Numbered from the stretch's first letter, positions 1 through 12,265 are shown. The stretch is 64,000 nucleotides of DNA from Hyperoodon ampullatus (GCA_949752795.1 OX457056.1:182602563-182666562), one strand, 5' to 3'. Made by a program: numbers and translations. Notes: generated by a model from the sequence alone, not told the origin.

Positions 1-892
1 GGCGGGGCGGACAGTGACCCGCGCTCGCACACAGGCCCCGCGGCGGCGGCGGCCGGCGGCGGCGGCTGGTGGCGGCGGCGGCGGCGGCGGCGGGCGGCGG
101 CAGCGGCGGGCGGCGGCGGCGGCGGCGGCGGCAGCGGCGGCAGCGGCAGCAGCAGCAGCCGCCCCAGCGTCCCACGCCCGTCTCCGAGGTCCGCGCCTTA
201 CCCGCGGCTCGCGCCTGTCTCCAGCGCCTCCCCAAGCAGCCCTCTTAATGCCCTCTCTTCGCGCACCAGGCAACAAAAGGGAAAAAAAGTCTCTTGCCTC
301 TCCGGTATCTCCAGACCCTTTCCCCGGACTCCCTCCGGGCTAGCCGTGGTGCACTAACTCCTTCAGGCTCTCTTCCTGCCGCGAGCCCCAGTCCTCTCCC
401 TGCGCTCCGACTGAAAGCCGATACCCGAGCCTCAGCTCCCAGCCCCGCCCGCCCCGGCGGCCGAGCAGACAAGCCTCTCGGGCTGGTGTGTGCCTGAGGG
501 CACCGATCCTCTGTGCCAGAATCTCTCCGCTTTGCCCTCCGCACCCCTGTTGCTGTGCTCTCCTCCGCTACTCCGAAGCTTTCCCCCTCCGCCACCTGCA
601 GTCTCCGCCCGCGAAGGGGCTTGTAGTGTGTAGAAACCTTCCCTCCTTCACGGCTCCCTCCCACTGGTGCAGGTCCCGTCCATATCCTATTGTCTCTGTT
701 TATTCTTTTTTTTTCTTTTGACCTACCCAGGTATGTGGGGAGTTTCTTGCCTTTTGGGGGGTCTGAGGTCTTCTGTCAGCGTTCAGTAGGTGTTCTGTAG
801 GAGTTGTTCCACGTGTAGATGAATTTCTGATGTATCTGTGGGGAGGAAGGTGATCTCCGCGTCTTACTCTTCCGCCATCTTCCCTTTGTCCC
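1..892 (-). mobile_element. Inverted L1 5' UTR (5' part of a rearranged LINE-1)
   Basis: Read on the minus strand, this segment is the GC-rich 5' UTR of a cetartiodactyl-type L1. It starts near 883 with the 'aagatggcggaagag' leader and runs leftward past 'gaaggggcttg' (complement near 613-623), the 'gctagcc...gggag' block near 330-345 and the 'cctgtgtgcgagc' block near 20-35. It continues off the left edge. At about 892 it joins forward-strand L1 ORF2, the layout left by twin priming (5' inversion) during L1 insertion. L1 5' UTRs carry an internal Pol II promoter; here its sense direction points left, out of the window. The family match is from memory of L1 sequences, not a database search. 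Confidence 0.85.
40..163. repeat. Impure GGC/GCA trinucleotide tract inside the L1 5' UTR
   Basis: About 120 bases made almost wholly of GGC units, with interspersed GCA units clustering at the right end. It sits where the related L1 5' UTR normally has only a few GCT/GCC units, so it appears to be an expansion within the mobile element. On the plus strand it would read as poly-Gly/poly-Ala, but there is no sign that it is translated. Confidence 0.9.
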
Positions 893-3825
893 AAAAGTTA
901 GTTCTTTAAGAAGATAAACAAAATTGATAAAGCACTAGCCAGACTAGTCAAGAAAAAAAGGGAGAAGACTCAAATCAGCAGAATTAGAAATGAAAAAGGA
1001 GAAGTAACAACTGACCCTGCAGAAAGACAAAGAATCATAAGGGATTACTACAAGCAACTATATGCCAATAAAATGGACAACCTGGAAGAAATGGACGAAT
1101 TCTTAGAAAAGCACAACCTTCCAAGACCAAACCAGGAAGAAATAGAAAATATAAACAGACAAATCACAAACACTGAAATCAAAATTGTGATTAAAAATCT
1201 TCCAACAAACAAAAGCCCAGGACCAGATGGCTTCACAGGCAAATTCTATCAAACATTTAGAGAAGAGCTAACACCTATCCTTCTCAAGCTCTTCCAAAAT
1301 ATAGCAGAGGGGGGAACACTCCCAAACTCATTCTACGAGGCCACCATCACCCTGATACCAAAACCAGACAAGGATGTCACAAAGAAAGAAAACTACAAAC
1401 CAATATCACTGATGAACATAGATGCAAAAATCCTCAACAAAATACTAGCAAACAGAATCCACCAGCACATTAAAAGGATCATACACCATGATCAAGTGGG
1501 GGTTTATCCCAGGAATGCAAGGATTCTTCAATATATGCAAATCAATCAATGTGATACACCATATTAACAAACTGAAGGATAAAAACCATATGATAATCTC
1601 AATAGATGCAAAAAAAGGTTTCAACATAATTCAACACCAATTTATGAGAAAAACTCTCCAGAAAGTAGGCATAGACGGAACTTACCTCAACATAATAAAG
1701 GCCATATATGACAAACACACAGCCAACATCATTCTCAATGGTGAAAAACTGAAACCATTTCCTCTAAAATCAGTAACAAGACAAGGATGCCCACTCTCAC
1801 CACTATTATTCAACATAGTTTTGGAAGTTTTAGCCACAGCAATCAGAGAAGAAAATGAAATAAAAGGAATCCAAATCAGAAAAGAAGAAGTAGAGCTCTC
1901 ACTGTTTGCAGATGACATGATACTATACATAGAGAATCCTAAAGATGCTACCAGAAAACTACTAGAGCTAATCAATGAATTTGGTAAAGGAGACAAAAGA
2001 CCTGTATGCAGAAAACTATAAGACACTGATGAAAGAAATTAAAGATGATATGAACAGATGGAGAGATATACCATGTTCTTGGATTGGAAGAATCAACATT
2101 GTGAAAATGACTATACTACCCAAAGCAATCTACAGATTCAATGCAATCCCTATCAAACTACCAATGGCATTTTTCACAGAACTAGAACAAAAAATTTCAC
2201 AATTTGTATGGAAACACAAAAAAAGCCCCGAATAACCAAAGCAATCTTGAGAAAGAAAAGTGGAGCTGGAGGAATCAGCCTCCCTGACTTCAGACTATAC
2301 TACAAAGCTACAGTAATCAAGACAGCATGATACTGGAACAAAAACAGAAATATAGATCAATGGAAGAGGATAGTAAGCCCAGAGATAAACCCAAGCATAT
2401 ATGGTCACCTTATCTTTGATAAAGGAGGCAAGAATATACAATGGAGAAAAGACAGCCTCTTCAGTAAGTGATGCTGGGAAAACTGGACAGCTACATGTGA
2501 AATTAAAACATTTCCTAACACCATACACAAAAATAAACTCAAATGGATTAAAGACCTAAATATAAGACCAGACACTATAAAACTCTTAGAGGAAAACATA
2601 GGAAGAACACTCTGACATAAATCACAGCAAGATCCTTTTTGACCCACCTCCTAGAGAAATGGAAATAAAAACAAAAATAAACAAATGGAACCTAATGAAA
2701 CTTAAAAGCTTGTGCACAGCAAAGGAAACCATAAACAAGACGAAAAGACCACCCTCAGAATGGGAGAAAATATTTGCAAATGAAGCAACTGACAAAGGAT
2801 TAATCTCCAAAATATACAGGCAGCTCATGCAGCTCAATATCACAAAACAAACAACCCAATCCAAAAACAGGCAGAAGATCTAAATAGAGATTTCCCCAAA
2901 GAAGATATACAGTTTGCCTACAAACACATGAAAGGATGCTCAACATCACTAATCATTAGAGAAATGCAAATCAAAACTACAATGAGGTATCACCTCACAC
3001 CAGTCAGAATGGCCATCATCAAAAAATCTACAAGCAATAAATGCTGGAGAGGGTGTGGAGAAAAGGGAAGCCTCTTACACTGTTGGTGGGAATGTAAATT
3101 GATACAGCCACTATGGAGGGTTCCTTAAAAAACTAAAAATAGAACTACCATATGACCCAGCAATCCCACTACGGGGCATATACCCTGAGAAAACCATAAT
3201 TCAAAAAGAGACATGTACCACAGTGTTCGTTGCAGCACTATTTACAATAGCCAGGACATGGAAGCAACCTAGGTGTCCATCACCAGATGAATGGATAAAG
3301 AAGATGTGGCACATATATACAATGGAATATTACTCAGCCATAAACAGAAATGAAATTGAGTTATTTATAGTGAGGTGGTTGGACCTAGAGTCTGTCATAC
3401 AGAGTGAAATAAGTCAGAAAGCGAAAAAGCAAATACCGTATGCTAAAGAATCTAAAAAACAAACAATGTTTCTGAAGAACCTAGGGCAGTACAGGAATAA
3501 AGACACAGACGTAGAGAATGGACTTGAGGACACGGGGAGTGGGAAGGGTAAGCTGGGACGAAGTGAGAGAGTGGCATGGACATATATACACTACCAAATG
3601 TAAAATCGATAGCTAGTGGGAAGCAGCCACATAGCACAGGGAGATCAGCTGGGTGTTCTGTGACCACCTAGAGGGGTGATATAGGGAGGGTGAGAGGGAG
3701 ACACAAGAGGGAGGGAATACGGGGATATATGTGTACGTATAACTGATTCACTTTGTTATACAGCAGAAACTAACACACCATTGTAAAGCAATTATACTTC
3801 AATAAAGACGTTAAGAAAAAAAAAA
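893..3825 (+). mobile_element. LINE-1, ORF2 to 3' UTR and poly(A), forward part
   Basis: Continuous L1 sequence enters ORF2 near 900 and runs through the reverse transcriptase, the C-terminal part and the 3' UTR. It ends with AATAAA at 3801-3806 and an A-run at about 3816-3825. The 5' UTR at 1-892 is inverted relative to this part. ORF1 and the endonuclease part of ORF2 are not present here; part may lie left of the window. A target-site duplication cannot be tested because the left end is missing. Divergence is modest, suggesting a fairly young insertion in the cetartiodactyl lineage. Confidence 0.93.
900..3460 (+). pseudogene. Broken L1 ORF2 (reverse transcriptase) remnant
   Basis: The ORF2 product is the L1 endonuclease/reverse transcriptase. 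Visible pieces are the SPGPDGF motif (1214-1234), the RT active-site FADD (1905-1916) and the C-terminal part up to about 3460. The frame is broken repeatedly. An extra G in the G-run near 1496-1501 shifts frame between the 1073-1567 and 1488-2021 segments. Near 1985-1995 about 150 bases of the usual ORF2 appear to be missing. Further shifts and stops follow, for example around 2235 and 2330-2660. It cannot encode a working protein. Confidence 0.88.
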
Positions 3826-3849
3826 TATGGAAGCCAGGATTGAGTATGC

Positions 3850-3995
3850 ATTGTTTCACTTAATCTGTACAAAAACTGCCACGTCGATATCATGAAGCCC
3901 ACTTTATAGAGAAGAACACTGAGGCAGAGGGTGGATCAATAACATGCTCACACCCACAGATCTCTTAAGAGTCCCAGCTGGACTCTAAAGCCAGA
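3850..3995 (-). repeat. MIR-like SINE relic
   Basis: Resembles the reverse complement of the MIR core: an 'actttatagagaagaacactgaggc' type block followed by 'cacacccacag'. MIRs are ancient tRNA-derived mammalian SINEs. Ends are approximate. Confidence 0.6.
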
Positions 3996-4659
3996 TGCCA
4001 GGTGTTTCCCTTCTTTGACTGCCTCGAAGTCCCCTTTCATGTGGAAGGGTTGGGAGGGGTGTGCAGGGATGGCCAACATTCCTTGGAGGAGGTGGAAAAC
4101 ATTCCCTGAGGTCATAGCTCTGCCTTGAAGTCTCGCTCCTCTTTCAAGTCCAGCCACTCTAGAGGTTTCCTCACCATTCTGGGCTGACCTGGCATTTCGA
4201 CAGCAATCTCTTTTAAAATGGTTCCTGAAGGGCGTGGCCTGTGTCTGGTGGTTTGATCTCACTCCAAATTAAATCTATGGTTAGTGGCAATCCCACTTTA
4301 TGGCGTCCATGGTTCTCCCTGATGCCCTGGGTGGTGACATCATTTTCATGTCTGACTTGCCTACTTATGCAATCCTTTGTTTAAAGAGTTCTTCCTCTTT
4401 AGTGTAATTCAGAATCCTAGAATCTAATTGGTGGAGCATTTTGTTTAGGGAGTGGGGAGGGCTATCTTTAGATGAGGGATGATTTGTGTTTATTGGCCAA
4501 ATATACTCTAATTTAGGTGAAAGTCATGTCTGGGTGGTACATATTTCACTCCTTCCATTCTTGGCTCTCCACATCCCTTGAAGTAAAGTGAGAATCCAGC
4601 GTAAAAACCTTCTGAACTCCCGCTAATCTGGGGTCCGTCTTTATAGACAGGGGTCCCTG

Positions 4660-4765
4660 GATCCAGAGTCTGGAACCCTGGTCTTGAGTTCCAGTCCTAC
4701 CCCTCGTTTCACTGACTGATACTGGACAAGTTATGCTGTCCCTCTGGGCCCTGGTTTCCCAACTG
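4660..4765 (+). repeat. MIR-like SINE relic
   Basis: The 'ctggacaagttatgctgtccctctgggcc' type block near 4730-4750 resembles the forward MIR core. Divergent; ends approximate. Confidence 0.45.
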
Positions 4766-4824
4766 CCAAACATGGGGCTGAATGAGGGAGTGTGTAAAAA
4801 TGCTTTGTTAAGACCCACGGTTGC

Positions 4825-4980
4825 AGGAGAATCCCTTGGAGGACTTGTAAAAACAGACCTATCTGGGCCCACCTCTAAGAGTCTCTGATTCATTATAGCC
4901 TGAAAATCTGCATTTCTCACAAGCTCTGAGATGCTGATGCTGCTGGACCAGGGTCCACACTTGGAGAACGTCTGGCTGAG
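4825..4980. repeat. MER5-like hAT DNA-transposon relic
   Basis: Contains the typical series of a MER5-type non-autonomous hAT element: 'gacttgtaaaaacaga', 'gattcat', 'tctgcatttctcac', then 'tgatgctg' and 'ccacacttggagaac'. Non-coding. Confidence 0.6.
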
Positions 4981-5084
4981 AGTGAAGGGGTGTGCAGTGA
5001 GAAGCGCGTTATCATGATGCTGGACAGGGGCCTACAGCCAAGGGAAGCTGCTCCTCTCACCACCACTCTGCACACTACACTACA

Positions 5085-5275
5085 CGGCAATGTTTTTCCA
5101 ACTCCTGATGAAGATCACCTGGGGTTGCTTGTTTCAAAACAAAACAGATGCTTTGGCCCCCAACCCAGACTTACCGAATTAGAAGTTCCAAGGGAGAGGC
5201 CTGGTAAGTAATCTGTATTGGAACCAGCCCCCATACTGGTCTTACCATCAGAGGTGATTGGGAAACACTGCAGCT
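5085..5275. repeat. MER5-like hAT DNA-transposon relic
   Basis: Contains 'gatcacctgggg', 'ggccccaaccc'-like and 'taatctgtattgga' blocks in MER5 order. Diverged; boundaries approximate. Confidence 0.5.
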
Positions 5276-5611
5276 AGTTCCAGATTGCAAAAATGTTATG
5301 TGAAGGCAAATGGTCCACGTCCCCTCCGAATGGAGACGTGGATAATCAGTGACAGGTTCTTTTCCACAAGGAAGAGGTATCCCTGAGCCTAGTAATGAAT
5401 ACACTGTAAGGCCTGGAAACCAGACTTCAGGGGTTTCTGATGGAATCAGGGCAAGTGACAAAGAAGACCTGAAGTAGACTTCAGTGTGGTCCTCATCACC
5501 AGCACCAGGAGAAACCTGCCCAAAGCAAGGCACTCACCCACTTCTACACAGGCAGCTATGTCCCATCTTTGGCACCTAAGGATCCCGCACCAAGGAAACA
5601 ATAGCAAAACT

Positions 5612-5790
5612 TGAAATAGTGGTTCCCAGCCTGGTTGCACATCAGATTTACATGGGAAGCTTTGTAACCCTCCCCTATGTATGGCTGAGCTTTGCCCCAG
5701 ACCAATTAACTCAGAAGTGTGCGGGGTAGGATGCAGCCTCGCAATGTTTAATGTTCCACAGATTATCACAGTGCACAGCTGGTGCTGTAT
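5612..5790. repeat. MER5-like hAT DNA-transposon relic
   Basis: Begins with 'gtggttcccagcctggttgcac' and continues with 'acatgggaagctttgtaac' and 'accaattaactcagaa', in MER5-like order. It directly precedes an L1M tail. Confidence 0.5.
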
Positions 5791-5827
5791 TAAAGGGAAG
5801 ACACCACCACAGTTTGCACACCTTCCC

Positions 5828-6344
5828 AGGATCTTGAACAGATATTTGGACATCCATGTTTACAGCAGCACTATTCACAATAGCCAAAAGGTAGAAACAA
5901 CCCAAGTGTACGCTGAAGGATGAATGGATAAATAAAATGTGATAAAATGGAATAATATTCAGCCTTACAAAGGAAGGAAATTCTGATACATGCTCCAACA
6001 TGGATGAACCTCAAGGACATGATGCTAAGTGAAATAAGCCAGTCACAAAAAGACTGGATGGTTCCACTTACATGAGGTACTTAGCGTGGACAAATTCATA
6101 GAGACAAAAAGTAGAATGGTGGTTGCCAGGGGCTGGGGGAAAGGGAATGGGATATTGTTTAATAAGTACAGAGTTTCAGTTTGGGATGTTGAAAATATTT
6201 TGGAGATGGATAGTGGTGATAGTTGCACAATAATGTGAATGTACTTAATGCCACAGAATTGTACACTTACCAATGGTTAAGATAGTACCTTCTATGTTAT
6301 ATATATTCTGCCGCAGTTTTTAAAAATCACATTAAAAAAAAAAA
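5828..6344 (+). mobile_element. 5'-truncated ancient L1 (L1M type) 3' end
   Basis: Starts in the last part of ORF2 ('atcttgaacagatatttgg'), passes 'agtagaatggtggttgccag' and 'ggggctggggg', and ends in an A-run at 6331-6344. This is the usual tail of old mammalian L1M elements. Related tails lie at 39035, 49330 and 59165. Confidence 0.85.
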
Positions 6345-9300
6345 CCCTGCCACTTTGTAGAAACAAGTAGGGTCTCCTCCACAATAAAGTAGGTTGTTTC
6401 TGAACCAAATGTAAGAGTCAGGGCTCTTGCTAAGGGAAGAAGGACAGGCATGTGTCAGTTTTCAAAACATCTCCTACCAAAGGCACCAGAGAACCCAAGG
6501 AACATACCACTCCCTTCCCAAACACAGAAATAATCTGCTAGGGAGAACATGTAAGTGAAGAACGTTGGTCACAGAAGTTCATGTATCAATGCTGGGTACA
6601 CATTTATAGTGGTGTTGCATTCATCGACCCCTTAGTGCTTTCATTCATTCATTTTCTCTTTCACTGTATAAATGGCGCCCAGGCATGGGGGAGCAGGGAG
6701 AAGCCTGAGAGCCCAACCTACAGGCTCTACCTTGGCAAGCTCCCAACCCAGGAGGTCCTTTTAGGAAGAAGCAGCCCGGTGTGGGGTAAGACAGCAGAAG
6801 ATGGGAAGGGGGAACCAGGGAGAGGAGAGGCCCAGACCTTCCACAGGCTGTTTTGGAGCAGTGGGACAGGGCAGAGGGAGGAAGCTCCCTGTGGGACCTT
6901 GTCTAGGGACTGGCTTCCGGGAAGCCTGAGGCTGTGTCTGCTTCCCTCTGCAGCCCCTGCGCTGGCACAGAGACCCAGCCTAAGTTGCCCTGTGACATGT
7001 GAGAGTAGGGGCTAATTTTGAAGGAAGTACAAAAGAACAGCACAGTCTGGACTTGGGAGTGAGTTACAAATGCAGAGGAAGCTGTCCACACCTACTGCCC
7101 TGGGGGGCGCAGAGGAGATCACAGCCCTGCCCACCACTGGGTTCTGAGATGCCTCACTCCTAGGAGGAGGCATTTGGGGTGGACAGCCCCTCTGCAGTCC
7201 CATCTCTCTTCTAAGCCAGCGATGGATGGTTTTCATTTCATTCCAATTGAACTGCGAGACTAAACTGGGCCCAATTTCTGATCAGCATCATTTCCCTCAG
7301 GCTTGCTCGGGGAAGACAAAATCCATTCAACTCCCGCCTGCTCCCCTATGAGAAGCGCTGAGCTCCCCATGGCAGCAAGATGGCAGCTCTGGAGGGTAGA
7401 GACTCATTTTATGTGGATCAGTGACTGGCTTACTGTAGGTGCTTAATAAATATTCAATCATCATAATCTTAATTACTGGATTACATCATGTCTGTCTTAA
7501 GGTAGGATATAAATAAATAATGCCATAATAATAATGAGGCTCTAACAGAGGGCTGCTCAGTTTGAGTTCCCACTTCTATGCAGGCGGTTTTAATAAATTT
7601 GGGTGGATTTCATATTTCATGAAGACATATCTGCTCACAGCAGGTAAATGTTTCTGAAGATAAGCCTTATTTAGTATTAATGCTGGCAGAACACTTCCTG
7701 GTTTCCTAGTTTATGTGCTCTTCAAGGTTTAATTGAACTCAACGTGGCACCCAGTTCTGTGAGTGTTCGAGGGTGTCTGGTGGCAAGGAGGGTGATGCCA
7801 GGGTGTCGGGGGTCCGGCACCCCAGCTGGCTTTAGGGGAGATGTTGAGACGCGTCAGCTATCCCTCTCCAACATAGCCTAAGCCATCGCCTGGTCAGAAT
7901 GGAGTTGCAAACAGTCCAGACAGGTTATGTAAATGATAAAGTTAGCTGGTGGCCAGCAGGATGGTGTGTGCCCTGTCTGAAAGGGCAGCCCCGCTCGGCC
8001 CCAGCTCCTGAAACCCAGTGGTGCCCGACCTTCCATTAAAGAGAGCCAGAAATGCCATTGTCACCCCCAAATCTCCCAAATTTTAAAGGCTGCTAACCAA
8101 TCCAAATTCTTTTAGAGCAAAAGCCTCCTGCAGCCTTTTGGGTCCCATCGGACTACAGACGGCACTAGGTGACTGGGCTCTGGAGCTGAGAGCAAGGGAT
8201 GTTCAAGGAAGGGAGTGTGCTGGTTCCTCCAAGATAGCCAGGAAAGAGCCAGAAAGCCCCTGGTGGAACTGTTGGGCACCCCAGGTCTGACACTAGCTCT
8301 GTTATCTGCTGGACTCGCCATGTGCCTTCCATAAGTCGCCAAGACCCCACTCTCTCTGCAGGAAAGTGGAGGATGACAAGCCTATTGAACCCTCCTCGGA
8401 GGGCTGCACGGAGAGCCAACGCCCCATAAAGGGGTGGTGAGCCCTCTGCATGCCAGGCGGTACCATTCATGCCAACAGAACTCCAACAAGTAGATGCCCA
8501 TGAAGTCGTGCAAAAGCCTCACAGCTCTATGCATCTGGGTTTCTGGAAGCCTCTGGAAGCTTCTGGAAGCAGAGCTAGTCTTGGGGAGTTGGAACCCAAA
8601 CGTCAGATAGTGAACCTGGAGGGGAGATGGTGACTTGCAGAGCTGCTCATCTCAGAGTGTACAGTCTGGCTCTGTCCCAGCCTCCCAAGGCTCCTGAGCC
8701 AGTCCCCGTCCCACTGTGGGTATCTGCTTCCTGCTCTGTGCTCTAAAACCGGACAGGAGAATGCAAAAGAACTTCCTCTGATGGAGCCGAGGGGTGGGGA
8801 GGGGTCTTGACACCCTCCATTCCCCCTAAGGAAGCCAGAGCTCTGACGGGATTGAAGGTACATGAGCTGGGCAGCACCCCCTTCCCATGGTTGTGAGCTC
8901 ACCCTCCTCCCCCCTCCCTCTGGAGGCCCGAGGTGACCCTCTGCAGCAAAAGCAATGCCTATAAAGGGACCTTCACATGTGCAACGATCCAAGAAGCAGC
9001 TTTTGCTCCAGACACGGTCATCACGTCACAGCAGTGGCCACTGGAGAGTGACTCTCCAGCCCTTGGGAGAGAGTAGACAGCTCCGGGCTTTCTAGAGAAA
9101 CTTCCCCTGCACTGAGTTATTTTTAGCCCCCATCCCATACATCCATTCCAGGCGTGTTAACATCACTGGTAAAATTAACCACCCACCTCGGCCAGGTGAA
9201 GGTGGCTCCAGCAGGGTGTGTGGGATGAGAGAACAGAAAGTGTCTCACTAAAACTCTGGACTCAGGTTTCCCTGCAAGTTGGTCCAATGATAATCTCTTG

Positions 9301-9420
9301 TCAAAAGTAGAAACAGGTTTCTTCACCCTGATGCAAATCATCTCCATGAAAAATGAACTATCATTAAAAAAAAAAAAGGAGAAATCAACACATGCATGTA
9401 TTCTGCTTATGAAACAATAT
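6345..9420. other. Intergenic stretch without a recognised gene
   Basis: No open frame here has the length, composition or motifs of a real gene. About 7400-7760 is AT-rich, unique-looking and lacks repeat hallmarks. Three tandem 10-base units lie at 8541-8570. Short A-runs near 9366-9377 suggest old retroelement debris. Confidence 0.5.
8541..8570. repeat. Three tandem copies of a 10-base unit
   Basis: The unit 'ytctggaagc' occurs three times in direct succession, differing only in its first base. A small slippage-type repeat. Confidence 0.85.
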
Positions 9421-9424
9421 TTGT

Positions 9425-12265
9425 TGGTTTTAGGTAGCTTTTTACCTAATGCTTGGTGATATATTATTTGAGAACTTTTTTTCCCACAACTACATTTTTA
9501 CAGTTTTAAAAAAATTTTTCCATGACTATGTACACATGTTTACATTAATATATAAACTCCATTTTTTACTTGGTTACTTAACACTCTTCCATCAATATTT
9601 CTTCTATTTTAATGTCCTAATTTTTAAGTGTAGCCTTAGTCAACCAAACTCTAAAATTGGACATTTGTCTCTGATGCTTTGTGTACCTGCCAATATTTGT
9701 AGATTTGTTGGCCTCTCTGAAGCCACTTTATATCAGATAACCCTAAGTGAGGTTACGAGACAGACTGGAGTCTGAGGGACGGGCCAGGCAGGCCCAGGTG
9801 CCACCTCCTCGGCCATGTGTCCCTAGGGACAGTCTCAGGTCTCGCCCTGGCTCCAGCAGACCCTGCCAGTGTTCTCTGGCTCCCTGCTGAGTCTCTCTCC
9901 TTCCCGGGATCTCCCATCTCCCCATCAGCTCGCTCTGACCCTCATTCTCTCCTTCCTGCCGCAGGGAATTTTCTATTTTTTTAAATTATGGAACATTTCA
10001 AATGTATACAAAGGTTCAGAAGATAATGTAACAAATGCCTAACTTCAAAAATCTTGTTTCATATACTCCAATCCATTTCCCCATATACTGCATTACTCAG
10101 AAATAAGTCCCAGATGTCATATTTCATTCATAAATATTAGTGTAGGTCTTGCTAAATAATAAAGCTGCTTTTTTCAAATACCATTATCACATCTAAAGCA
10201 TTAGCAGTAATCCCTGAATATCATCAAATACCCAGGAAGCATTCATATTGGCCAAGTTGTCTTATAAATGTTTGCCATGGATGGTTTGTTGGAATTAAGA
10301 TCAAATGAGGGTCTGTGTATGGCATTTAATCACTGTGTCTCTTTAGTGTCTTTTAATCAATCGGTCCCACCTACTTTGATTTCAATGGCTTATTTGTTAA
10401 AGAGATTGGTCACTTGTCCTATAGAGTTTTCCACACCCCAGATTTTGCTGATTGCTTCCTCATGGTGTCATTTAACAGTTTCCTCTGTCCCTTTTATTCC
10501 TATAATCTGGTCATTAAATCCAGAGTTACAGGCTTGTTCTGATTTAGGTTTGGTTGTTTGTAAGAACACTTCATGGGTATTGTGTGTTTTTACAGGAGGC
10601 CCTTTGGGGATCATTGTCTTGGTCATTATTTGTCAGGGGTTTGAAAAATGATAACAACCTAGTTCTACCCTTCCTTCTTTATTAGAGAAACTCTCCTTCA
10701 TTCGTCACTTGGCTCTTTGGACTATTTGGTATAGTTCATACAGGAAAGTCAGGTGAAGTACTTGACCCTGTTCAACTTTTCAGAAGGTTGAAGCTGCTCC
10801 CTACATCCTCCAAGGAGACCACAGAGGGTTGTTTAAGTTGTTTTGTTTTGTTTTTTTTCAGAATCGTTATGAACTCATGAGTTCAAATATATTCAGTGTT
10901 TCAATCTATTGTGGATTTTATTTGTACTGATGAAAACTGCTCCATCTGTTGCTGGTGGAAACTCTTCAAAGTCAGCTCCTTAGTTGTTTTGATATCAATC
11001 CAACTATCTTACTTAGGCTGCCTGCCTTTGGTGTGACAAGAGGTTTCAGACTCTTCTTATACATTTTCTGCTCCGGATAAGAGAATGTTTGTTCTTTTTA
11101 ACGAGAGTTCATATTCAGAGACCAAAATCTTGGTACAAAGGAGAGTGATAGTTATGATGTTACTGTTTTTAGGTCTTTTCAGTAGGAAATACTTTTCTAT
11201 TTTTAAAAGAAAGTATAGGGCTTCCCTGGTGGCGCAGTCGTTGAGAGTCCACCTGCCGATGCAGCGGACACGGGTTCGTGCCCCGGTCCGGGAAGATCCC
11301 ACATGCCGCGGAGCAGCTGGGCCCGTGAGCCATGGCCGCTGAGCCTGCGCGTCGGGAGCCTGTGCTCCGCAACGGGAGAGGCCACAGCAGTGAGAGGCCC
11401 GCATACTGCAAAAACAAAAATAAAAATAAATAAAAGTATATCTTGATTTTACAATTTTGTATATTTGATTTTACACTTTTGTATATTTGATTTTATACAA
11501 TCTCTTTACTTTATATTGATATCAAATATACAGGTACTGAGTTTTACTTACCATTTTGATTTTATATCTGCAGCTCATTTCTCTAACACTAAAAAAAAAT
11601 CTTTCTTTCTTATGACATTAACATACTTCCTAGTTCACTTTATCTATATCTATCTACATTTCTGAGAATGACTTAAGATTTTACTGTACAGTTAATTTTA
11701 TGTTCAGGTATATCCTACTTATGAATGTTAAAACGAACTAATGTATTTTAAAATCATTTGAAGTAATTCCCCTTTGTGAAATTATACCCCCTACATATTA
11801 GGTCCATTTGTTTCATTTCGCTGTCAATTTTTAGGGCCTGCCTTTTTTTAACTTTTGGTTTGGTTTAGTTTGATAATAAGGTAAGGGGCTGACATGGCTC
11901 CACGTCAAATCTACCAAACAAGGCAGACCCTGAGAAGTCTAGCTCTTACTCCCATTCCCACACCTGTGCCCTCCTGTCCCCAGAGGTAACTATTTCAGTT
12001 TGGGGTTTATTCTTTTATTGTTTTCCTTTAATATAAGAAAATACATATAAATGCACACACATTTGTATCTTCTACTGCTTGAGTAAACGGTAACATAACA
12101 TGAGATACCATGTTTCTCCCTCTTGCCCTGGGAATTGCTCCTTACAAGTATGGAGAGATGCCCTTTGTACCTTTCTACAGCTGTGTAGTACTCCACTGGG
12201 GTGTCTCCTCTCACCACCTCCTCAGCCCCGAGCTCCCAGATTTTACAATCACTGCAGACCTGCTC
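9425..12265. mobile_element. Ancient L1M 3' UTR fragments, interrupted by a SINE
   Basis: Contains blocks typical of old L1 3' regions: 'aaattatggaacatttcaaa' (near 9985), 'aataagtcccagatgtcat', 'ataccattatcacatctaaa', 'gattttgctgattgcttcct' (10441-10460) and 'gctgtgtagtactccactgg' (near 12180-12200). The 127-codon frame at 10268-10651 falls inside this relic and is not a gene. A CHR SINE has inserted at 11218. Confidence 0.65.
11218..11432 (+). mobile_element. CHR-type cetacean SINE no. 1
   Basis: tRNA-derived SINE with the 'gggcttccctggtggcgcag' head, an A-box-like region, a B-box-like 'gggttcgtgcc', a 3' body and an A-rich tail. It is flanked by an 8-base target-site duplication, aaagtata, at 11210-11217 and 11433-11440. 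It sits inside an older L1M relic. Confidence 0.95.

Noticed and set aside
1..700. CpG-island promoter and first exon of a host gene with poly-Gly/poly-Ala repeats
   Set aside because: Read on the minus strand, the whole segment follows the L1 5' UTR and adjoins L1 ORF2, so a mobile element explains it fully.
10268..10651. 127-codon frame resembling a membrane protein
   Set aside because: It lies in an ancient L1M 3' region; the hydrophobic look comes from T-rich sequence.
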